A DNA stretch of 64,000 nucleotides, taken from Arthrobacter frigidicola. Lineage in GTDB: Bacteria > Actinomycetota > Actinomycetes > Actinomycetales > Micrococcaceae. This document shows positions 19,293-29,317 of this stretch, one piece after another. Each line of letters begins with the position of its first letter. The first letter of the stretch is position 1. The position numbers were made by a program, and so were the translations under genes. The stretch is taken from NCBI GenBank assembly GCA_003602285.1, contig QZVU01000003.1, positions 62,001-126,000 on the forward strand, in the 5' to 3' direction. The notes beneath the pieces are model-generated. The model was not told the origin of the DNA. It made no database searches and saw only the letters and a list, made by a program, of their open reading frames with translations.

Positions 19293-19796
19293 CTAGGCCG
19301 GGACGGGGGCCGCTGGCCGGTTGCGGTACAGCCAGGCCAGGCCGAGGACCGGAAGGATCAGGGGGACGTAGCCGTAGCCCTGGCCGAAGGCGGACCACAC
19401 CGTGTCGGCGGGGAAGGCCTGCGGGTCGAGGAGGCTGAAGCTGCCAACGGCCAGCACGCCGATGAGTTCGACGCTGACGGCGGCGACGGAGATTCGAAAC
19501 CAGCGGGCGCCGGGCCGGGCCAGCGAGACGGTCGCGAGGACGTAGACGGCGGCCGCGCAGGCGGTCAGCAGGTAGGCCAGCGGCGCCTCGGAGAACTTGG
19601 TAGCGATCTGGAAGGCGGCCCGTGCGGAGGCGGCCAGGGCGAAGATGCCGTAGACGGCAATCAGCAGCCGGCCCGGGCCGTGCGTCCGCCGGGCCTCCCC
19701 TCCCCCGTCGGAAGGGCCGGCAGGGCTGGCCCCGCTGGCGGAGGGCGTACCTGACTTGCCGGGGCCGCCGCTTCCGTCGCTTCCGGTGTGCTTCAC
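19293..19796 (-). CDS. Membrane protein, third gene of the truB operon
   Basis: 167 residues. A Gly/Ser-rich hydrophilic N-terminus of about 40 residues precedes four predicted helices (IAVYGIFALAASARAAF and onward), ending with PVLGLAWLYRNRP. The GTG start at 19796 overlaps the stop of the upstream membrane gene as GTGA, so the two are translationally coupled. I do not recognise a named domain. The same pair follows truB in related genomes as far as I recall. Confidence 0.62.
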   Translation of the reverse strand: MKHTGSDGSGGPGKSGTPSASGASPAGPSDGGGEARRTHGPGRLLIAVYGIFALAASARAAFQIATKFSEAPLAYLLTACAAAVYVLATVSLARPGARWFRISVAAVSVELIGVLAVGSFSLLDPQAFPADTVWSAFGQGYGYVPLILPVLGLAWLYRNRPAAPVPA

Positions 19797-20161
19797 AGTC
19801 CTGCCACTCCGTCCCAAATCTGCTCCATCCGAACCAGCATGACAAACACGGCGAGCCCGGCGGCGGCGAGCACGAGATTGCTCCAGCGGCTCCGCTCGAG
19901 GATGGCCCACCAGAAGGCGCCCACCGGCAGGACCAGGGCGGTCAGGAGGTATCCCCAGAATTCCCAGGCCTCGCCGAGCACCGGCTCTCCCCCGGCCTGC
20001 CGTACTCCGGCGGCCACGGCATAGACGAGCAGGAACAGCTCGACGGCGGCCACGGAGAGGATGGTGATGTCGTTCGGAGGCTGGCGGAGCAGCGCGGCCC
20101 CGATGCACAGCAGGGCGGAGACGACGCCGATCACCGAGCCCGCCAGGAGGAATCCGTCCAT
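19793..20161 (-). CDS. Small membrane protein translationally coupled to truB
   Basis: 122 residues and four hydrophobic helices, with PPNDITILSVAAVELFLL and EFWGYLLTALVLPVGAFWW. The ATG at 20161 shares its A with the truB TGA (TGATG). A GTG at 20164 is an alternative start. The downstream gene is coupled in the same way. The partner has a similar helix layout, so they may form a complex. Function unknown. Confidence 0.62.
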   Translation of the reverse strand: MDGFLLAGSVIGVVSALLCIGAALLRQPPNDITILSVAAVELFLLVYAVAAGVRQAGGEPVLGEAWEFWGYLLTALVLPVGAFWWAILERSRWSNLVLAAAGLAVFVMLVRMEQIWDGVAGL

Positions 20162-21063
20162 CACGCCGGACCGTTTCCGGGCGCGAAGACCAGCAGGGCC
20201 CGGGCGTCCTGGCCGCGGTTCTCGAGCAGGGCCACGAGGGTGCCGGCGGGCGAGAAGGCAGCCACGGGCCCGGCCTCCTGCCCGGCGGGGATCTTCCGGC
20301 CGTGGGAGACGTCGTCGGCCTCGGCGGCGCTGAGCTCCCGCACCGGGAACAGGGCGCGCCCGGCGTCGTCGAGCTCAAGCAGCGTCAGCTTCTCGGCAAG
20401 CTGGTCAAGGGTGGAGGCCCCCTCGATGGTGTAGGGGCCCACCCGGGTGCGCCGCAGCGCGGTGAGATGCCCGCCCACCCCCAGGGCCGTCCCCAGGTCC
20501 CGGGCGAGGGCGCGGATGTAGGTGCCGGAGCTGCACTCGACGGTGACGTCGACGTCCTGCTGCCGTCCGCCATTGACGCGGCGGATGTCGTGGACCTCGA
20601 GCCGGGAGACCGTGACGGACCGCGCCTCAAGCTGGACATCTTCCCCGGAGCGCACCCGGGCGTAGGCCCGCTGGCCCTTGACCTTGATGGCGCTCACGCT
20701 GCTGGGCACCTGGGAGATCGTCCCGGTGAGGGCGCGCACGCCGGCGGAGATGTCCTCGGGGGTGATGGCGGCCGCGATGCTGCCCCCGGTGATCTCGCCC
20801 TCGGCGTCGTCGGTGATCGTCGACTGGCCCAGCCGGATGGTGGCGGTGTAGGTCTTGTCGGTGCCCACGATGTAGGTGAGCAGCCGGGTGGCGCGGTTGA
20901 CGCCGATCACCAGGACGCCGGTGGCCATCGGGTCGAGGGTGCCGGCGTGGCCGACCTTGCGGGTGCCCGCCAGCCGGCGCATGCGTCCAACGACGTCATG
21001 GCTGGTCCAGCCCTGGGGCTTGTCCACGATTATCAGCCCTGAGTGGACCTGCCCGGAATTCAC
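20161..21063 (-). CDS. truB: tRNA pseudouridine(55) synthase
   Basis: Makes the T-loop pseudouridine of tRNAs. The 300-residue protein has SGLIIVDKPQGWTSHDVV at the start, the catalytic aspartate in VGHAGTLDPMATGVLV, the KTYTATIRLG segment and the GTYIRALARDLG segment, then a C-terminal PUA-like domain. The start is taken as GTG at 21063; a GGGAGG is only 1 nt before it, too close for normal use, so the start is uncertain by a few codons. It is cut off from rbfA by an aminotransferase gene on the other strand, which is a break in the usual operon. Confidence 0.93.
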   Translation of the reverse strand: MNSGQVHSGLIIVDKPQGWTSHDVVGRMRRLAGTRKVGHAGTLDPMATGVLVIGVNRATRLLTYIVGTDKTYTATIRLGQSTITDDAEGEITGGSIAAAITPEDISAGVRALTGTISQVPSSVSAIKVKGQRAYARVRSGEDVQLEARSVTVSRLEVHDIRRVNGGRQQDVDVTVECSSGTYIRALARDLGTALGVGGHLTALRRTRVGPYTIEGASTLDQLAEKLTLLELDDAGRALFPVRELSAAEADDVSHGRKIPAGQEAGPVAAFSPAGTLVALLENRGQDARALLVFAPGNGPA

Positions 21064-21136
21064 GCCTCCCAGTATAGGGCGAAGGCCGGGGCGCTCCCCG
21101 CCGGCCGGTGCCGCCCGCGCGGCGCAGCGCAGGCGA

Positions 21137-21142
21137 TAGCAT
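21137..21142 (+). promoter_or_regulatory. Candidate -10 of the aminotransferase gene, leaderless
   Basis: TAGCAT followed by 6 nt and the ATG at 21149. No Shine-Dalgarno precedes the ATG and no convincing -35 is seen. The placement matches the moaA promoter in this window. Confidence 0.4.
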
Positions 21143-21148
21143 TCCCCT

Positions 21149-22324
21149 ATGCTTCCCGCCGCCCACGCCCGCCGCGTTCCGGTCAACCAGATCCGCGAGA
21201 TCACCCAGGCTGCATGGGCCACCCCGCGCTCCATCGTGCTCAGCATCGGCGAGCCCGGGTTCACCGTCGCCCGGCACGTCCTTGAGGCGTCGATGGCGGC
21301 CCTGGACCGCGACGAGACGAACTACACGCCCAATGCGGGCATCGCACCGCTGCGGGAGGCCTTCGCCGCCCGGTTCCTCGCGCACAACGGCGTGGCCGTG
21401 GATCCCTCGCAGGTCTACGTGACCGCCGGTGCCCAGCAGGGGCTGCACCTGGCGATGAGCACCCTCCTCGGGCCCGGCGACGAGGTGCTCGTCCCCAACC
21501 CCGGCTACCCCACCTACCCGATGACGGCCGGGCTGGTGCATGCCGTCGCTGTCCCCTACCCGCTGCTGCCGGACAACGGCTTCCAGCCGCGCATCGAAGA
21601 CCTCGAGGCGCTGGTGACCCCGCGTACCCGGATGCTCGTCCTCAACTCGCCGTCGAACCCGCTCGGCGCCGTGTTCGACGCCGACCTGACCCGGCGGCTG
21701 GTTGACCTCGCGCGGCGGCGGGACCTGTGGATCCTCTCCGATGAGTGCTACGAGGCGTTCACCTTCGACGTCGAGCATGTGAGTCCGGCACGCTTCGACG
21801 CCGGCGGCCCCGAGGCCCCCGCGGATGCCGGCAGTCCGAGGGTCTTCACCTCCCTGACCCTCTCGAAGACCTACGGCCTGACGGGGCTGCGGATCGGCGC
21901 GCTCATCACCCCGCCCGGCATGGAGCCGCTGCTGAACAACATCATGGAAGCCACCGTGTCCTGCGTCTCCGCGCCCTCCCAGTACGGCGCCCTCGCGGCG
22001 CTGACCGGGCCGCAGGACTACGTGGTCGACGCCCTGGCGCACTACCGGAAGAACCGGGACGCCGCCACGGCGGTGCTCCGGGAGCTCAATATCCCGTACC
22101 TGCCGGCGCAGGGGGCGTTCTACCTGTGGGCCGATGTTTCCCACGCCTCCGGCGGCGACGTCCGGGCGTGGGTCGCTTCGCTGCTGGAGACCCGCGGGGT
22201 GGCCCTGGCACCGGGAACGGCGTTCGGATCCGGGGGTGAGGGCTGGGTCCGGATTGCCCTGTGCACCGAGACCGACGCGCTGGTCGAGGGTCTGGGACGC
22301 CTCCCGCACAGAAGAAGCAGCTGA
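21149..22324 (+). CDS. Class I/II pyridoxal-phosphate aminotransferase
   Basis: A 391-residue fold-type I aminotransferase. Visible motifs are SIGEPGF near the start, NYTPNAGIAPLREA, NPGYPTYP, the NSPSNPLGA loop, DECYEAF, and the PLP-lysine motif TLSKTYGLTGLRIG (Lys at about 238). The final Arg that binds the substrate carboxylate is probably in WVRIALC. The amino acid specificity cannot be read from sequence; aspartate/aromatic-type or N-succinyl-diaminopimelate-type use is possible. It interrupts the rbfA-truB order and is transcribed against it. Confidence 0.85.
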   Translation: MLPAAHARRVPVNQIREITQAAWATPRSIVLSIGEPGFTVARHVLEASMAALDRDETNYTPNAGIAPLREAFAARFLAHNGVAVDPSQVYVTAGAQQGLHLAMSTLLGPGDEVLVPNPGYPTYPMTAGLVHAVAVPYPLLPDNGFQPRIEDLEALVTPRTRMLVLNSPSNPLGAVFDADLTRRLVDLARRRDLWILSDECYEAFTFDVEHVSPARFDAGGPEAPADAGSPRVFTSLTLSKTYGLTGLRIGALITPPGMEPLLNNIMEATVSCVSAPSQYGALAALTGPQDYVVDALAHYRKNRDAATAVLRELNIPYLPAQGAFYLWADVSHASGGDVRAWVASLLETRGVALAPGTAFGSGGEGWVRIALCTETDALVEGLGRLPHRRSS

Positions 22325-22347
22325 CCTGCGGTCAGCTGCTTCTTCTG
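22309..22347. terminator. Perfect 18-bp hairpin overlapping the aminotransferase stop
   Basis: Arms 22309-22326 and 22330-22347 are exact inverted copies around a TGC loop. The left arm contains the last aminotransferase codons and the TGA. The right arm reads CTTCTTCTG, so a short T-rich end exists for the plus strand. It lies between convergent genes (aminotransferase and rbfA) and can end both. Confidence 0.75.
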
Positions 22348-22408
22348 CGTGCCCGGAGGCGGGCACCGGAGCTGCCGGGCGTACCCGGCCCTCAATCAGT
22401 GCGGAGCC

Positions 22409-22867
22409 CTAGAGCCCGCGCGGAGCCTCGGTCGACTCCTCGTCGCGCTCCTCGGCGGTGCGGTACGGGTCGGCGTCGCCGGCGAATTCGGCGCCCTGGG
22501 CGATGGCTGCCACCTCGGCGTCGCGTTCGCGGGCCTTCCGGAGAAGCTCCTCGAGATGGCCGGCGTTCACCGGAATCTCGTCGGGAACGAACTCGAGCGT
22601 CGGCGTGAGCCGGGCCGTGATGTTCTTGCCGACTTCGGCGCGCAGGATCCCGCGGGCGGATTCGAGGGCCGCCCGGGTGGCCTGCTGCTCGTCCTCGTCA
22701 CCGAGCACGGTGTAGTAGAGGGTGGCGTGCTGGAGGTCGTTGGTGACGCGTGCATCGGTCAGGGTCACCGCTTCGAGCCGTGGATCCTTGACCCTGCGGC
22801 GGAGAGCCTCGGCGACAATCACCTTGATCCGCTGTGCGAGCCGCGCAGCGCGTGCCGGATCTGCCAT
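22409..22867 (-). CDS. rbfA: Ribosome-binding factor A
   Basis: Late 30S-maturation and cold-response factor of 152 residues with a KH-like fold: RAARLAQRIKVIVAEALRRRVKDPRL, then VTLTDARVTNDLQHATLYYTV. An acidic tail follows the core (AEERDEESTEAPRGL). The ATG at 22867 has an AGGAGGAAGAG-type ribosome site before it. It follows infB by about 110 bp on the same strand. Confidence 0.95.
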   Translation of the reverse strand: MADPARAARLAQRIKVIVAEALRRRVKDPRLEAVTLTDARVTNDLQHATLYYTVLGDEDEQQATRAALESARGILRAEVGKNITARLTPTLEFVPDEIPVNAGHLEELLRKARERDAEVAAIAQGAEFAGDADPYRTAEERDEESTEAPRGL

Positions 22868-22976
22868 TACTCTTCCTCCTGTTGCTCTGGTCTGCTGAAA
22901 CGTTGAGCCGGCCGCAGCACGGCCGGCGGACAGCACAGGCGCCCCGGATCCCGGAGCGCCTGCGCTGTGCTACCTG

Positions 22977-25925
22977 CTAGACGCGGGGCTTCTCCCGCAT
23001 TTCGAAGGTCTCGATGGTGTCGCCTTCCTTGACGTCGTTGAAGGACCCAAGGCCGATACCGCACTCGAAGTCCGTCCGGACCTCGGTGACGTCGTCCTTG
23101 AACCGCTTCAGCGAGTCGACGGTGAGGCCCTCGCCGATAACCTTGCCCTCGCGCAGGACGCGGGCCTTGGTGTTGCGGCGGATGATCCCCGAGCGGACGA
23201 TCGAGCCTGCGATGTTTCCGAACTTCGAGGAACGGAAGACTTCGCGGACTTCGGCGGTGCCGAGCTGGACCTCCTCGTACTCCGGCTTGAGCATGCCCTT
23301 GAGGGCGAGCTCAATGTCATCGATGGCTGCATAGATGACGGAGTAGAAGCGCATGTCCACGCCTTCACGCTCGGCCAGGTCGGCCACGCGCTCGGCGGGC
23401 TTGACGTTGAAACCGATGATGATCGCGTTGTCCACGGTCGCCAGGTTGACGTCGTTCTGCGTGATGGCGCCGACACCGCGGTGGATGACGCGCAGCTGCA
23501 CGCCTTCGCCGACGTCGATCTTGAGGAGCGAATCCTCGAGCGCCTCAACGGCACCGGAGACGTCGCCCTTGAGGATGAGGTTGAGGGTGTCAACCTTGCC
23601 CTCGGCCACTGCCTGGTCGAAGTCCTCGAGGCTGATGCGCTTGCGGCGCTTCGCCAGGGCGGCGTTGCGGTCAGCGGTCTCACGCTTCTCGGCGATCTGG
23701 CGGGCGGTGCGCTCGTCGTCGGTGACGAAGAACGTGTCGCCTGCCCTTGGCACTGTGGAAAGACCGAGCACCTGGACGGGCCGCGACGGTCCGGCCGTGG
23801 TGACCACATCGCCGTTCTCGTTGAACATGGCACGGACGCGTCCGTGGGCCGTTCCGGCGACGATGGTGTCTCCGACGCGCAGCGTTCCCGACTGGACCAG
23901 GACGGTCGCAACGGCGCCGCGGCCCTTGTCGAGGTTTGCCTCGATGGCGATGCCGCGGGCGTCCTTGTTCGGGTTGGCCCGCATGTCGAGCGCCGCGTCG
24001 GCGGTCAGCAGGACCGCTTCGAGCAGCTCGTCGATGCCGTCGCCCTTGAGCGCGGAGACGTGGACGAACATGGTGTCGCCGCCGTACTCCTCGGGAACCA
24101 GACCGTATTCGGTCAGCTGTCCCTTGACCTTGTCCGGGTTGGCGCCTTCCTTATCCATCTTGTTCACTGCGACGACGATCGGCACGTTGGCCGCCTGGGC
24201 GTGGTTGAGCGCCTCAACGGTCTGCGGCATGACGCCGTCGTCCGCTGCGACAACCAGCACCGCGATGTCGGTGACGCTGGCACCACGGGCACGCATGGCG
24301 GTGAACGCCTCGTGACCGGGGGTGTCGATGAAGGTGATCGCGCGTTCCGAATCCTCCATCTCGTGCTGGATCTGGTAGGCACCGATATGCTGGGTGATCC
24401 CGCCGTGCTCGCCCTCGACAACCTTCGTGTTGCGGATGGCGTCAAGCAGGCGCGTCTTACCGTGGTCGACGTGGCCCATGACGGTGACAACCGGAGGACG
24501 TGCCTCAAGCTGCTCGTCGCCTTCGGCCTCAAGCTCGGCATCGAAGTCGATGTCGAAGCTGCTGAGCAGCTCGCGCTCTTCGTCCTCGGGGGAAACGACC
24601 TGGATCAGGTAGCCCAGCTCGGTTCCAAGCACCTGGAAGGTGTCCTCGTCGAGTGACTGGGTCGCCGTCGCCATTTCACCGAGGTGGAAGAGCACGGTGA
24701 CCAGGGCTGCCGGGTTCGCCTCGATCTTGTCGGCGAAGTCGGTGATCGACGCACCGCGGCGCAGGCGCACGACGGTGTTTCCGTCGCCGCGGGGAACGCT
24801 GACGCCGCCCAGCGAGGGAGCCGACATCTGCTCGAGTTCCTGCCGCTTGGCACGCTTCGACTTGCGCTGCTTGCCGCGGCCGGCTCCTCCCTTACCGAAG
24901 GCTCCGGCGGTGCCGCCGCGTCCGCGGCCGCCCTTGCCGAAACCGCCGCCTGCGGGGGCTCCACCGGGGCTGGCCGGGGCTCCACCGGGACCGCGGCGCG
25001 GTCCTGCACCCGCTCCGGGCGCACCGCGGCCGGGGGCTGCGGGACGTTCGGTGCGGTTGGGCATCATGCCCGGGGTCGGACGGTTTCCACCGGGACCGGC
25101 GGGACGGGGCGCACCCGGACGCGGAGCGCCCGGGCGGGGTCCACCGGCGCCTGCTGCCGGACGGGGTCCGCCTGCACCTGCTGCCGGACGGGGACCGCCC
25201 GGACCTGCCGCCGGGCGGGGTCCGCGCTCGTCCTCACGGCGTCCACCCGGGCGGGGCATGCCCTGGGAGGGTGCGAACGGGTTGTTGCCCGGACGCGGTC
25301 CGCCACCGGGACGGTCGCCCGTCCGGTCGGCCGGACGATCGCCGTCGCCGCGGCGGGAGCCCATGCCCTGCGAGGGGGCGAAGGGGTTGTTGCCCGGACG
25401 CGGTGCGCCACCGGGGCGGGTGCTGCCGGGACGGGCCGCTCCTGCCGCAGGAGGGGCTGCCGGAGTGCGGGGTGCCGGACGGGCACCGGGCTTGGCGGCC
25501 GAGGAGTTTCCGGCCGGGGTGCCGTCGCCGGCCGGTGCCTGCGGGGCGGCCGGCTCGGAGAACGGCGAGGGGCTGGCAGCGGGGGCCTGCTCCTGCGCGG
25601 GGGCAGGGGCCTGCTCGGCCTCTGCCGGCTTCGGCTGGGCGCCGGGGCCGGGAACTGCCGGGGTAGAGGGCTCCGGTGACGGGGCCGCCGGGGCGGGCTC
25701 CGCGCTGGCCGGCGCCGGTGCAGAGGCCTTGGGCGCCGAAGCGGCCGCGGCGGTCTTGGATGCACCGTTGGCGGGGAAGGCGCCGCGAAGTTTCTTCACG
25801 ACGGGGGCCTCAATGGTTGAGGAGGCGGAACGGACGAATTCGCCCAGTTCCTGCAGTTTTGCTACTGCATCTTTCGAGGTAATACCGAGCTCTTTTGCGA
25901 GTTCGTGTACGCGGACCTTGGCCAC
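22977..25925 (-). CDS. infB: Translation initiation factor IF-2
   Basis: GTPase that brings initiator tRNA to the 30S subunit. It is 982 residues long, with an N-terminal IF2N domain ([16 protein letters not shown]), then a very long Ala/Pro/Gly-rich region (about 50-350). That region holds two copies of an [13 protein letters not shown] block and a run of GPRPAAGAG decapeptide-like repeats. The G domain follows, with GHVDHGKT (about 480), DTPGHEAF and NKMDKEGA, and then the C-terminal domains ending KPRV. The extended repeat region is normal for actinobacteria. It sits between ylxR and rbfA. Confidence 0.97.
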   Translation of the reverse strand: MAKVRVHELAKELGITSKDAVAKLQELGEFVRSASSTIEAPVVKKLRGAFPANGASKTAAAASAPKASAPAPASAEPAPAAPSPEPSTPAVPGPGAQPKPAEAEQAPAPAQEQAPAASPSPFSEPAAPQAPAGDGTPAGNSSAAKPGARPAPRTPAAPPAAGAARPGSTRPGGAPRPGNNPFAPSQGMGSRRGDGDRPADRTGDRPGGGPRPGNNPFAPSQGMPRPGGRREDERGPRPAAGPGGPRPAAGAGGPRPAAGAGGPRPGAPRPGAPRPAGPGGNRPTPGMMPNRTERPAAPGRGAPGAGAGPRRGPGGAPASPGGAPAGGGFGKGGRGRGGTAGAFGKGGAGRGKQRKSKRAKRQELEQMSAPSLGGVSVPRGDGNTVVRLRRGASITDFADKIEANPAALVTVLFHLGEMATATQSLDEDTFQVLGTELGYLIQVVSPEDEERELLSSFDIDFDAELEAEGDEQLEARPPVVTVMGHVDHGKTRLLDAIRNTKVVEGEHGGITQHIGAYQIQHEMEDSERAITFIDTPGHEAFTAMRARGASVTDIAVLVVAADDGVMPQTVEALNHAQAANVPIVVAVNKMDKEGANPDKVKGQLTEYGLVPEEYGGDTMFVHVSALKGDGIDELLEAVLLTADAALDMRANPNKDARGIAIEANLDKGRGAVATVLVQSGTLRVGDTIVAGTAHGRVRAMFNENGDVVTTAGPSRPVQVLGLSTVPRAGDTFFVTDDERTARQIAEKRETADRNAALAKRRKRISLEDFDQAVAEGKVDTLNLILKGDVSGAVEALEDSLLKIDVGEGVQLRVIHRGVGAITQNDVNLATVDNAIIIGFNVKPAERVADLAEREGVDMRFYSVIYAAIDDIELALKGMLKPEYEEVQLGTAEVREVFRSSKFGNIAGSIVRSGIIRRNTKARVLREGKVIGEGLTVDSLKRFKDDVTEVRTDFECGIGLGSFNDVKEGDTIETFEMREKPRV

Positions 25926-26077
25926 ATTTCTCCTGTCTCGGTCCGCACCGAGTCAGGTACGAACCGTCTAATTCCTACTGCAGAACCCGCCTGCCGAGGC
26001 AGCCGGGAAGCCGAATGCAGAGCTCAACGGATTGTTCATCGTTGGGCACTCATCGCTGGGTACTCATCGGGTTTCCA

Positions 26078-26449
26078 TCAGTTTTCTGACCCGCTTTCAG
26101 GGAGGACGGTTTCTTGCCTGGGGCCTTTGGAGGTCCCAGTGAGTGCATGGAATTGAAGCGCCAGTTGCCCGGTCTCGACAGCGCCCCGAAAAGCACGGTG
26201 AAATGCCTTGCGTCGAAGAGCCGTTTCCATACAGGCCGGATCCGGGTGCAGCCATGCGCCCCGACCGGACAGCCGGCGGTGCGCATCAAGCACGGCGACC
26301 TTACCTTCGTCGCCTGCCTGGGCCACCACCCGCATTAGTTCCGACTGGTTCCCGCGCTGCCGGCAGCCGATGCAGGTCCGGATGGGATGGAATCCCGTGT
26401 CCGTCGTGCCCGGTCCGCCGAGGCGCGTGAAATCCTCAGTCCCTTCCAT
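26078..26449 (-). CDS. ylxR: YlxR family RNA-binding protein (DUF448)
   Basis: A 123-residue protein between nusA and infB. It has the YlxR motif [21 protein letters not shown] and the GRGAW segment followed by a cysteine and the KAFHRAFR helix. The family is a nucleic-acid-binding regulator in several bacteria, but its role here is unproven. The first about 18 residues and the last about 20 are extra to the core domain. Confidence 0.88.
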   Translation of the reverse strand: MEGTEDFTRLGGPGTTDTGFHPIRTCIGCRQRGNQSELMRVVAQAGDEGKVAVLDAHRRLSGRGAWLHPDPACMETALRRKAFHRAFRGAVETGQLALQFHALTGTSKGPRQETVLPESGSEN

Positions 26450-26489
26450 TCTACCGCTTCCGCGAACGATGTTGTTACCCGCGCCCCGC

Positions 26490-27470
26490 TCAGGCCTTGG
26501 CGGGCTGGGCGGCGTCGGAGACGATGTCGATGCGCCAGCCGGTGAGCTTGGCGGCAAGGCGCGCGTTCTGGCCCTCCTTGCCGATGGCAAGGGAGAGCTG
26601 GTAGTCGGGGACGACGACGCGGGCCGAGCGGGTCGTCTCGTCGGTGATCGTCACCGAGGACACCCGCGACGGCGACAGTGCGCTGGCGATGAAGGTGGCG
26701 GCGTCGTCGCTGTAGTCGACGATGTCGATCTTCTCGTCGTTGAGCTCACTCATGACCGCACGCACGCGCGAGCCCATCTCCCCGATGCAGGCACCCTTGG
26801 CGTTGACGCCGGGGACATTGGCCTTGACGGCGATCTTCGTGCGGTGCCCGGCCTCGCGGGCAAGCGCCACAATCTCGACGGTCTTATCGGCGATCTCGGG
26901 AACTTCGAGTTCGAAGAGCTTCCGCACCAGGCCCGGGTGGGAGCGTGAGAGCGTGATCGAGGGGCCCTTCATGCCGCGGTGGACGTCGACGACGAAGGCA
27001 CGCAGCCGGGTGCCGTGAAGGTACTTTTCCCCCGGCACCTGCTCGGGCGGCGGCAGCACTGCTTCGACCGAGCCGAGGTTGACCTGGATCATGTGCGGGT
27101 TGCTGCCCTGCTGGATCATGCCGGCGACGAGTTCGCCCTCCTTGCCGCGGAACTCGCCGAGGATGTTGTCGTCCTCGGCGTCGCGCAGCCGCTGCAGGAT
27201 GATCTGCCGGGCGGTGCTCGCGGCGATGCGCCCAAAACCGCTCGGCGTGTCGTCAAACTCACCGACCGGCTCGCCGTCATCGTCGACCTCGGTCGCCCAG
27301 ATGGTCACGTGGCCGTTCCTGCGGTCGAGTTCGGCCCGCGCCTTTTCCACCGCGCCGGGACTGCGGTGATAGGCCACGAGCAGGGCCTGCTCGATCGTGG
27401 GGATCAGCAGGTCAAGCGGGATCTCCCGTTCGCGCTCGAGCAGCCTCAGCGCGCTCATATCAATATCCAT
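26490..27470 (-). CDS. nusA: Transcription termination/antitermination protein NusA
   Basis: RNA polymerase-binding elongation factor, 326 residues. The order is an N-terminal RNAP-binding domain ([31 protein letters not shown]), an S1 domain ([17 protein letters not shown]), then KH1 ([19 protein letters not shown]) and KH2 ([27 protein letters not shown]). It lacks the C-terminal acidic repeats of E. coli NusA, as is normal outside the gammaproteobacteria. It is 11 bp behind rimP. Confidence 0.96.
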   Translation of the reverse strand: MDIDMSALRLLEREREIPLDLLIPTIEQALLVAYHRSPGAVEKARAELDRRNGHVTIWATEVDDDGEPVGEFDDTPSGFGRIAASTARQIILQRLRDAEDDNILGEFRGKEGELVAGMIQQGSNPHMIQVNLGSVEAVLPPPEQVPGEKYLHGTRLRAFVVDVHRGMKGPSITLSRSHPGLVRKLFELEVPEIADKTVEIVALAREAGHRTKIAVKANVPGVNAKGACIGEMGSRVRAVMSELNDEKIDIVDYSDDAATFIASALSPSRVSSVTITDETTRSARVVVPDYQLSLAIGKEGQNARLAAKLTGWRIDIVSDAAQPAKA

Positions 27471-27481
27471 TGGGGGACTCC

Positions 27482-28111
27482 TTAGGCTGGGTGCGCCGGA
27501 CCGGGATCGCCCGGACCGTCGGCACCGTTGTCTTCGTGGTGTTCATCCTCGGCGTGTGCAAATTCGACCTGCACCGTGCCTTTGCGGATCCGGGAAAATT
27601 CAAGGGTGATCGGTTCGCCCTGGCGGGGTTTCATCCCCTTCTTGACGGGCAGCTGCGGAAGCAGCCGGATGCCGTCGGCGGACACCTCGAGCAGCCGCCC
27701 CACGACGTTGTCGCCGCTGTCCGGCGTCACCTCGACGAGCCGGCCGACGTTCCTGCGCCAGTGCCGCGGCTCGGTCAGGGGCCGGGAAACTCCGGGGGAG
27801 GAAATTTCGAGGCTGTACGGCCTGCCGTCGTCGTGGGGGTCGTTGTCCATGGCCTCGGAGAGGTCGAGGGAGACACTCGAGATGACGTCGAGGCCGATGC
27901 CGCCCTGCCGGTCCTCCGGAAGGTCCACGATGACGTGGACGGTGCGCTGCACGCCGGCGGTCTTGATGTCGATGTCCTCGAGGAAGAGGTCGTGCTTCTC
28001 GACGACCGGCTGGAGCAGATCCCGGAGTCTCTGCGCTTCCGCCTGCAGCTCGGCATCTCGGGCCGCTTTGCGCGGCGACGACGGATTTCCCTGGCCGGAC
28101 CGAACCGCCAT
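27482..28111 (-). CDS. rimP: Ribosome maturation factor RimP
   Basis: 30S assembly factor, 209 residues. It shows [23 protein letters not shown], the core SLDLSEAMD and the signature [25 protein letters not shown] (all seen as short blocks). The C-terminal SH3-like domain is followed by an acidic, low-complexity tail. A GGGAGG lies 5 nt before the ATG at 28111. It heads the rimP-nusA-ylxR-infB-rbfA operon and diverges from the DUF4439 gene. Confidence 0.94.
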   Translation of the reverse strand: MAVRSGQGNPSSPRKAARDAELQAEAQRLRDLLQPVVEKHDLFLEDIDIKTAGVQRTVHVIVDLPEDRQGGIGLDVISSVSLDLSEAMDNDPHDDGRPYSLEISSPGVSRPLTEPRHWRRNVGRLVEVTPDSGDNVVGRLLEVSADGIRLLPQLPVKKGMKPRQGEPITLEFSRIRKGTVQVEFAHAEDEHHEDNGADGPGDPGPAHPA

Positions 28112-28194
28112 AGCTGCCTCCCACTCGATGATGTTGTCTCCCAAGAGTACCGACTTTCGGTAGGCGCAGATGTATCGGCGGCTCAAACCGGCCC

Positions 28195-28209
28195 GATCAT
28201 GACATGATC
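28195..28209 (+). promoter_or_regulatory. Perfect 15-bp palindrome at the DUF4439-VIT promoter
   Basis: GATCATGACATGATC has two exact 7-bp arms around a central A. It ends 7 bp before the GTG at 28217 and includes a CATGAT hexamer (28203-28208) that could be the -10 of a leaderless transcript. A protein bound here would block that promoter. The regulator is unknown. Confidence 0.5.
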
Positions 28210-28216
28210 TCTTCCT

Positions 28217-29317
28217 GTGAAGACACCCCCGCCCCGCCAGCGCGTCACCGGGAAAACGGGGGCCCCTCCCGCCGGTTCCCGGGCGGCCGGGCTCCTCGTT
28301 CCGGTACTGGTCTTCCTGCTGGTGACGGGCGCCGGGGTCGCCGCGCTGAGCCCCCGCGGCGGGTCGGAACCGACCTTCACGGAACGGGCGCAGCAAGCCT
28401 CCGCGGACCGTGCCCGGGACCTCGCTGCCGACGCCGCCGTGCTTGCCGCCGCCGCGCCGACGGCCGGTTACGCCGAGACCGCGGAGCTGCTTGAGGCGCA
28501 GGCCAGCGGCCTCGCCCCCGCCAGCCCGGACGGCGCGCGGGGAAAAAATGCCGGCACCCGCTCCGGCACCGGGACCGGCGCTCCGGACGCGGCTGCGGAG
28601 AGCACCTCCCCGGCCGTGCCCCTGACCCCTGCGGAGTTCCTTGAGGACCTTAGGGCCTCTGCCGGCAGGAACCTCGCGGATGCGGTTCAGGCCGAGCCGG
28701 GGATCGCGAGGCTCCTCGCCTCGGTCGGCAGCAGCCAGTGGCAGCAGGCCGCCTCCCTGAGCGCCGTGCTGGGCCTGCCCGTCGAGGCTCCGGCTGCGGC
28801 CGGCCTGAACGCGGCCGACTCTCCGGCGTGCACGGAGAAACCCCGGGGCAGCGCCGAACAGCGCCGCGCGCTGCTGTCGGCCGTCCGCACCGAGGACCGG
28901 GCCGTCTACGCCTACGAGGTGGCCGCCGCCCGGCTGCCCGATCCGGAGGCCCTGCTGGCGGCTTCCCGGGAGCACGCCGCAGTGGCCGCCGCGGCCACCT
29001 CGGCGCTGGCCGGGCTCTGCGCCCCGCCGGCGCCGGTTCCCCCTGCCTACGCCCTGGCCCCGGAGTTCCTCGCCGACCCCGCGGCCGGCATCGCGCGGCT
29101 GGAGCAGGAGGTGAGCGTGTTCTACGGTTCGGTGGTCGGCTCGGGCGGACCGGCACTTCGGGGCTGGGCGGTCGGGCGGCTCACCACCGCCGTCCAGCGC
29201 AGCTTCGCCCTGGACGGCGTCGCTGAGCCCTTCCCCGGCATTCCCGTCGAGGAGCAGGCACTGCCCGCGGCGGAGAGCACCGACGGATCCAAGGCGGAGG
29301 ATACTGGGAAACCATGA
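28217..29317 (+). CDS. DUF4439 ferritin-like protein with N-terminal membrane anchor
   Basis: 366 residues. One hydrophobic segment at about 25-45 (AGLLVPVLVFLLVTGAGVAAL) suggests an exported or anchored protein. A long Ala-rich region follows, then a C-terminal DUF4439 four-helix domain from about residue 205, with TEDRAVYAYEVAAARL and ASREHAAVAA. The spaced Glu/His residues recall ferritin-like metal sites, although I cannot confirm a full diiron set. The start is GTG at 28217. The stop overlaps the VIT gene as ATGA, which suggests a joint role, perhaps in iron or manganese handling (inference). Confidence 0.7.
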   Translation: MKTPPPRQRVTGKTGAPPAGSRAAGLLVPVLVFLLVTGAGVAALSPRGGSEPTFTERAQQASADRARDLAADAAVLAAAAPTAGYAETAELLEAQASGLAPASPDGARGKNAGTRSGTGTGAPDAAAESTSPAVPLTPAEFLEDLRASAGRNLADAVQAEPGIARLLASVGSSQWQQAASLSAVLGLPVEAPAAAGLNAADSPACTEKPRGSAEQRRALLSAVRTEDRAVYAYEVAAARLPDPEALLAASREHAAVAAAATSALAGLCAPPAPVPPAYALAPEFLADPAAGIARLEQEVSVFYGSVVGSGGPALRGWAVGRLTTAVQRSFALDGVAEPFPGIPVEEQALPAAESTDGSKAEDTGKP

